From NCBI GenBank assembly GCA_903859265.1, contig CAIOLZ010000312.1, forward strand, positions 1 to 10,317: 10,317 nt of DNA, written 5' to 3'. Each line of letters opens with the position of its first letter. The stretch's first letter is position 1. Below, in pieces: positions 6,700 through 10,317 of this stretch. The stretch is from an uncultured beta proteobacterium. Its GTDB lineage: Bacteria; Pseudomonadota; Gammaproteobacteria; Burkholderiales; Burkholderiaceae_C. The translations under genes and the position numbers were made by a program. The notes under the pieces were generated by a model that saw only the letters and a program-made list of their open reading frames with translations, was not told where the DNA came from and made no database searches.

Positions 6700-7452
6700 A
6701 TGACGAACTTATTGGGTTACCGGTTATCCAAAGCGCCCTACCGATTGAAGCTGGCAGACTCGCAAACCGATTTGCAGGCCCTGCAGAGGCTGCGATTTGA
6801 AGTTTTCAATCTGGAATTGTGCGAGGGCCTCGCCACGTCTTACGCGCTGGGTCTGGATGCAGATCCGTTTGATGGCGTTTGTGACCACCTGGTCGTGGTC
6901 GAGGAGTCCACGGGCCGCGTTGTTGGAACATACCGGCTGCAAACCGGCAAGCGCGCGGCGCAGAACCTGGGCTATTACTGTGCGCAGGAGTTTGATTTTT
7001 CGGTCTATGCGCCACACCGCAACGAAATTCTGGAGCTCGGGCGGGCCTGCATCGCCAAAGAGCATCGTTCCATGCAGGTGCTCAGCCTTTTGTGGCGCGG
7101 CATTGCCGAATATGCCAATGCACACCAGGCCCGCTACCTGTTTGGCTGCAGCTCGCTCACCTCGCAGGACCCTGCCGTGGGGCAGGCGGCCTACGGGGCT
7201 TTGCGGCGCTCGCTGGCGCCCGACCATTTGCGCACGGAGCCCCTGGAGGCCATGCGCATCAAGCCTGTTGAAACCCGAGGTGCTTCGGTTCAAATCCCCA
7301 AGCTCTTGTCAACCTACCTGGCTTTGGGCGCATGGATTTGTGGGCCACCGGCCATGGACAGAGCCTTTGGAACCATCGACTTCCTGACCTGTCTGGATCT
7401 GCGCTCGCCGCACATGACACAACGTCGCCAGCGGTTTGGGATCAGCCTGTGA
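6700..7452 (+). CDS. olsB: OlsB-like N-acyltransferase (ornithine lipid type, GNAT fold)
   Basis: The 250-residue protein resembles OlsB and the hemolysin-like acetyltransferase family. OlsB transfers a 3-hydroxyacyl chain from acyl carrier protein to the alpha-amino group of ornithine, giving lyso-ornithine lipid at the inner face of the inner membrane. Family segments are in order: LQALQRLRFEVFNLEL (about 25-40), ADPFDGVCDHLVVVE (54-68), VVGTYRLQT (74-82), AQEFDFS (95-101), the hallmark ILELGRACIAKEHRS (110-124), LLWRGIAEYA (130-139), YLFGCSSL (146-153), and a late IPKLLSTYLALGAWICGPPA then MDRAFGTIDFLTCLDL. The first ATG that gives a family-like N terminus is 6700; its ribosome binding site is weak. 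No olsA acyltransferase is adjacent, so the second step would be encoded elsewhere. Related enzymes acylate other amines or amino acids, so the acceptor is not certain. The last 11 bases overlap the convergent NRDE gene. Confidence 0.8.
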   Translation: MTNLLGYRLSKAPYRLKLADSQTDLQALQRLRFEVFNLELCEGLATSYALGLDADPFDGVCDHLVVVEESTGRVVGTYRLQTGKRAAQNLGYYCAQEFDFSVYAPHRNEILELGRACIAKEHRSMQVLSLLWRGIAEYANAHQARYLFGCSSLTSQDPAVGQAAYGALRRSLAPDHLRTEPLEAMRIKPVETRGASVQIPKLLSTYLALGAWICGPPAMDRAFGTIDFLTCLDLRSPHMTQRRQRFGISL

Positions 7453-8191
7453 ATGCGGATGTGCCGGTCAGGCCCTGTTCGTCAAACCTTCGCTCCTTCA
7501 TCCACAGCCCGGCGCAGTCTATGTGCACAAGCGTGCTCGCCCGCGTGCCGTAACCCGGGGTTCTGATGAATGCCGGTGAGAGCAGCCGTTCGCGTTCCAG
7601 CGCAATGCCAGTCTTGGGTAGCTGTTCGTCGGGCGCGATGTGCTCGTCGGCAAGCAATGTCCACAACGCTTGTTCCTTTGCGGGAAGCGCCAGCGCGTGT
7701 GACTGCGCCATTCCCGCGCGCAACCGCTCGACTTTAGGCCAGGGTGTCTGAAAATCCGCATTCGACACAGCGCCTATGCCAGGGGCCAGTTCGAAGAAGT
7801 GCCTATGGCGGCTCTCCAGTCCCATCAAAACCCGGCCGTCCCACACCAGCAGGTTGAAGTCGTTATAGCTTTGCACCGATGGCAACACGGCGTTGAGATA
7901 GTCCGCCGCGGTGTGCGTGCCAAGCAGGAAATCCGCTACCAGTTTCCCTCTAGAGCTGGCATCGGCACGAAAGTTTTGTGGATCCCGGAAATTGGTCAAG
8001 GCAGCCATACGCCCGCTGCGGGTCACACCCAGCCAGGTGCCACCCCCGGTCAAATCGCGCCCGGCAAGCACGGCGTTGCCTTCCCACCAGTGCAGAGCTT
8101 GCGTAGGCCGGTTATAAAACTCGTCGCGGTTCGCGGCCAAAGTCAGGCTGGCGCACGCCCCCGGCTCCCAGTCCCATGCAATCAAGCACAT
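7442..8191 (-). CDS. NRDE/TANGO2 family protein
   Basis: This 249-residue protein begins MCLIAW and carries the family's name motif in LTLAANRDEFYNRP, with NRDE at residues 21-24. These are followed by LHWWEGNAVLAGRDLTGGGT and WLGVTRSGRMAALTNFRDP, all typical of the NRDE (Pfam TANGO2) family. The strictly placed Cys2 is characteristic; an Ntn-hydrolase-like fold has been proposed, but no bacterial reaction is established to my knowledge. Animal TANGO2 relatives have been linked to heme handling and lipid metabolism, which cannot simply be carried over. The length is normal. The ATG at 8191 lies 2 bases after the DinB stop, so it is almost certainly in that operon and probably translationally coupled. 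At the other end its TGA (7444-7442) overlaps the end of the olsB-like gene on the opposite strand, with no room for a terminator. Confidence 0.9.
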   Translation of the reverse strand: MCLIAWDWEPGACASLTLAANRDEFYNRPTQALHWWEGNAVLAGRDLTGGGTWLGVTRSGRMAALTNFRDPQNFRADASSRGKLVADFLLGTHTAADYLNAVLPSVQSYNDFNLLVWDGRVLMGLESRHRHFFELAPGIGAVSNADFQTPWPKVERLRAGMAQSHALALPAKEQALWTLLADEHIAPDEQLPKTGIALERERLLSPAFIRTPGYGTRASTLVHIDCAGLWMKERRFDEQGLTGTSAFTG

Positions 8192-8193
8192 CG

Positions 8194-8766
8194 TCAGGCG
8201 CCAACTGCATGGCTGGAGCGCTCGAAGGCAATGGTGGAGGGTGCTTTGCCGAAATCGTGTCCGAGCTCAACACCCGCGTCCCGGCAGTACTGGCCCAGCA
8301 AAGCATAGTGGTGCACCGTGTGCGAGGCCAAAAACAACAACTCCCGCCCCAAGGTAGTAGGCACCGTCGCTTCCAGCTCTCCGCACACTCCGGTTTGCAG
8401 GTGCGTCAGGAGCGGTGTCGAAAGCACAAGCGTTGCATCCTGGGCATGGATGTCGAGCTCTCCCATCACGTGTCGCAGCGCTGACAAGGTCATCGGTGGA
8501 TGCGATTGCATGCCCGGATCCCGCTCTCGCGCGTCGTAGTCCACACTGGCACCTGGCACAGCCAGTGCATTCAGCAGGGCCTGGTAGTGTTCAACAATGT
8601 GCCGCAGGTGCGGGCCCACAGCCCGACCGTAAACAAAGTCCGGATGGGCCTGCGTCAAAAGCAGTTCAATCATCCCGATGGCCTGCTGGAGAAGCACCGT
8701 GTTGTAGTGCCACAGCGTGGCCACAGAAGATTTGGCAGACGAAGGGTAGTCAAGTGCGTGTGTCAT
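8194..8766 (-). CDS. DinB-like four-helix metal-binding protein
   Basis: The 190-residue protein fits the DinB/YfiT-like four-helix bundle superfamily. A candidate first metal ligand is H56 in VGPHLRHIVEHY. A second helix holds ASHTVHHYALLG, with H149 and H153 in the usual H-x3-H spacing and H152 between them. The N-terminal VATLWHYNTVLLQQAIGMIE and the alternating hydrophobic pattern support helices. Members include thiol-dependent S-transferases using bacillithiol or mycothiol, and many of unknown function. Nothing here shows the reaction. The ATG at 8766 lies 6 bases after the ATP-grasp stop and the TGA lies 2 bases before the NRDE start, so the gene is embedded in a compact operon. The superfamily is highly divergent, and the call rests mainly on the His pattern and overall form. 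Confidence 0.72.
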   Translation of the reverse strand: MTHALDYPSSAKSSVATLWHYNTVLLQQAIGMIELLLTQAHPDFVYGRAVGPHLRHIVEHYQALLNALAVPGASVDYDARERDPGMQSHPPMTLSALRHVMGELDIHAQDATLVLSTPLLTHLQTGVCGELEATVPTTLGRELLFLASHTVHHYALLGQYCRDAGVELGHDFGKAPSTIAFERSSHAVGA

Positions 8767-8772
8767 GGGCGA

Positions 8773-9900
8773 TCAGTCCGTGGCTGGGTAAAGGGGGGTG
8801 AGGGTTTTTTCGCGCCGATGCCACTGGCGGAATTCACCCAGGGTCAGAGGTCGAAAGCCGCGGTCGGCATTGGCGCGTCCGATTTGAAACAGCAAGCGGT
8901 ACTGCGTCATCAGGTCCCGCCAGGCTTTGAATATTCCCGTACCGCGGTCCCAGATATGCGTGCTTTCGGCACCGGCGCCATTGGCTTCGACGATGGTGAA
9001 ACCCTTGCCCGCCTGCACATCCTGAAAACTGGCAAAGCGGATGTCGTAGCGGCCAAAATAAAATTCCGGCAGGCTTTTGGAAATGGCGTCAAAGCTTGCT
9101 TCCATCTCAGGTGTGACCAAATGCGTGCCATTGCGAAAGATGGCACCGCGACTGTGGCTTCCGGCAAAGGCGAGCCGAACCGGCTCGCCAGCAGCGGGCA
9201 CCGTATCGAGTCGCCGGGCGTGGCGGTGCAGATAAAGATGGGACAGTTTGCCGGCCCGCGGGTTGGCCAGAATCAGTTCCCGCAATGTGCTGCGCCCGTC
9301 GCCCGTGACGTGTGGGAAGTACTTGAGCGTGATGGAAATAATGCGGCCATTTTTTTCACCGGGTTGGCGGCTGTAAAAAATGCCGGCCTCGCCTTCAAAG
9401 TCCACCAGCTGCTGCAGCAGCAGTTGCGCGTCGGCCGGAAAAGCTTTCAGATAATCCCGCAGGTCGGCTTGCGAACGCAGCAGCTTGACGCCGGCGCCGC
9501 GGCAACCCAGGTCGGGTTTGGCGACGATGGGTAAGTGAAGGCCGGCCTCTTGCATGCGAACCAGCGTCGATGCCGTCAAGGCGTCCAGCGCCTGGCCGTC
9601 CTGTTCAGGCAAAGCCGGACGGTTCACCAGAATGAAGGGCGCAACCCACTGCGGCACATGCTTGACGGCGAGGGCAAGAATCTCGGCCTTCGATTCACCG
9701 AAAAAACCGCCGCCGGGAAACGACGGGTTGGCCACCGTCGGCAACAAAATACCGCGGTAACGCACCATCAGCCAGAGCACGTACAAAAAAACCGGCGGAT
9801 AGAAAGCCCACATGGGCCAGAACTCAAAAAAGCTCAAGGGCGCGCCGGACTCATCGAGCGGCGGCATGCCCTCATGCGGGGTATGGCGATTAGTAGTCAT
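8773..9900 (-). CDS. Membrane-anchored ATP-grasp ligase of unknown substrate
   Basis: The ATG at 9900 gives 375 residues and overlaps the DedA stop as ATGA; an open frame continues to 10125 but lies inside the DedA gene. The N terminus has a hydrophobic segment, FWPMWAFYPPVFLYVLWLMV (27-46), then LPTVANPSFPGGGFFGESKA (53-72). The ATP-grasp core follows: IVAKPDLGCRGAGVKLL with nucleotide-binding K128, LLLQQLVDFEGEAGIFYSRQ, ISITLKYFPHVTGDGRSTL and RELI near 188-210, and a C-terminal metal and catalytic part with GRYDIRF (D286) and IVEANGAGAEST (E305, N307). The GDGRSTLRELI segment recalls the ATP-grasp regions of cyanophycin synthetase and related carboxylate-amine ligases. These enzymes use ATP to make an acyl phosphate that an amine attacks. 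The membrane anchor and DedA partner suggest an envelope-linked substrate, but neither acceptor nor product is known to me. Active-site residues look intact. Confidence 0.82.
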   Translation of the reverse strand: MTTNRHTPHEGMPPLDESGAPLSFFEFWPMWAFYPPVFLYVLWLMVRYRGILLPTVANPSFPGGGFFGESKAEILALAVKHVPQWVAPFILVNRPALPEQDGQALDALTASTLVRMQEAGLHLPIVAKPDLGCRGAGVKLLRSQADLRDYLKAFPADAQLLLQQLVDFEGEAGIFYSRQPGEKNGRIISITLKYFPHVTGDGRSTLRELILANPRAGKLSHLYLHRHARRLDTVPAAGEPVRLAFAGSHSRGAIFRNGTHLVTPEMEASFDAISKSLPEFYFGRYDIRFASFQDVQAGKGFTIVEANGAGAESTHIWDRGTGIFKAWRDLMTQYRLLFQIGRANADRGFRPLTLGEFRQWHRREKTLTPLYPATD

Positions 9901-10317
9901 GCGGCAAGCGTCTTTCTGCGCTGTTTGAAATGTTTCACCAGCGGCACTGCAATGGCGACAGCAATGATGGGCAAGGCGACAGCCACCGGTTGCGGCAGGT
10001 GCAAGGTATTGGCCAACGCACTGCCAGCCACCGCGCCCAAGCAGAACAAGCCCAGCGTCCACATGGCCACCGCCGTACACACCCACAGACAAAAGGGGAC
10101 CAGTGGTACGCGGGCGAAACCGCACAGGGTATAGGTCACCAGCCGCAGCCCGGGAACCACGCGGGCCAGCAAAATTGCGCTCGCAAGGTGTTTCTCCAAC
10201 CGCGTTTTTACGCTGTGGTGCTGCTCCACTTCGATGGTTTTGCGGCGCAACCAGGGCAGGCTGCGTGCGCCAAAACCGGCTGCATACAGCCCGATGTCGC
10301 CGATGGCGATGCCCGCA
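9897..10317 (-). CDS. DedA family (SNARE-associated/VTT domain) membrane protein, C-terminal part
   Basis: The frame is open from the right edge to the TGA at 9899-9897, giving about 139 residues of the C-terminal part; the start lies outside the window. The visible part opens AGIAIGDIGLYAAGFGARS, a DedA-like glycine-rich segment. It continues with the signature region LLARVVPGLRLVTYTLCGFA, where R and PG-R are characteristic. Two further hydrophobic helices follow, LVPFCLWVCTAVAMWTLGLF and VAVALPIIAVAIAVPLV, before a basic tail, KHFKQRRKTLAA. DedA proteins sit in the inner membrane. Some act in recycling undecaprenyl phosphate or flipping phospholipids, and others are needed for membrane potential and drug tolerance. 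The downstream ATP-grasp gene starts at an ATGA overlap, so the two are probably coupled. Confidence 0.85.
   Translation of the reverse strand, partial: AGIAIGDIGLYAAGFGARSLPWLRRKTIEVEQHHSVKTRLEKHLASAILLARVVPGLRLVTYTLCGFARVPLVPFCLWVCTAVAMWTLGLFCLGAVAGSALANTLHLPQPVAVALPIIAVAIAVPLVKHFKQRRKTLAA

Noticed and set aside
6623..6700. Possible sigma-70 promoter elements near TTGTTG and TTGCGG upstream of the olsB-like gene
   Set aside because: No acceptable -10 box at 16-18 bases spacing.
8500..9534. A 344-residue plus-strand open frame
   Set aside because: It is antisense to the ATP-grasp and DinB genes, which carry clear motifs. Long shadow frames are common in GC-rich DNA.
9901..10125. Longer N terminus for the ATP-grasp protein
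   Set aside because: It reads the DedA gene in the wrong frame, with Cys- and His-rich sequence. The ATGA junction at 9900 gives a sensible start.

Overview
The window looks like a piece of a GC-rich Gram-negative chromosome. The best guess is a betaproteobacterium of the Burkholderiales/Comamonadaceae type. This rests on the outer-membrane NodT-type factor, an OlsB-like ornithine-lipid enzyme, the DUF3300/DUF2950 pair and the codon use. It is an inference from gene content, not a taxonomic identification. There are ten protein-coding genes, two of them cut by the window edges. I see no tRNA, rRNA, CRISPR array, insertion sequence or phage gene, and no convincing intrinsic terminator. Coding density is very high: the longest gene-free stretch is about 165 bases.

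Layout. (1) Positions 2-1574, plus strand: the 3' part of a DUF3300 secreted protein gene followed by a complete DUF2950 gene. This pair is commonly found together and has no settled function. (2) Positions 1587-6534, minus strand: a five-gene unit. In transcription order it encodes a two-helix proline-rich membrane protein, an ABC ATPase, a HlyD/DevB-type periplasmic adaptor, a NodT/TolC-type outer-membrane lipoprotein, and a MacB/FtsX/DevC-type permease. The last four genes are joined by 4-base ATGA stop/start overlaps. Together they encode every part of a tripartite exporter spanning inner membrane, periplasm and outer membrane. (3) Positions 6535-6699: the only real intergenic region, between divergent genes. 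It holds a hairpin that covers the ribosome binding site and start codon of the first exporter-unit gene, and a spaced direct repeat. (4) Positions 6700-7452, plus strand: an OlsB-like N-acyltransferase. (5) Positions 7442-10317, minus strand: an operon encoding a DedA-family membrane protein (cut by the edge), a membrane-anchored ATP-grasp ligase, a DinB-like metal-binding protein and an NRDE/TANGO2 protein. The last of these overlaps the end of olsB tail to tail.

The theme is the cell envelope: a transenvelope pump, a membrane-lipid acyltransferase, a DedA lipid-carrier-type protein and a membrane-bound ligase. The most distinctive parts are the complete coupled exporter with its unrecognised leader membrane protein, and the DedA/ATP-grasp pair. 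The exporter's substrate and the ligase's product cannot be read from the sequence.
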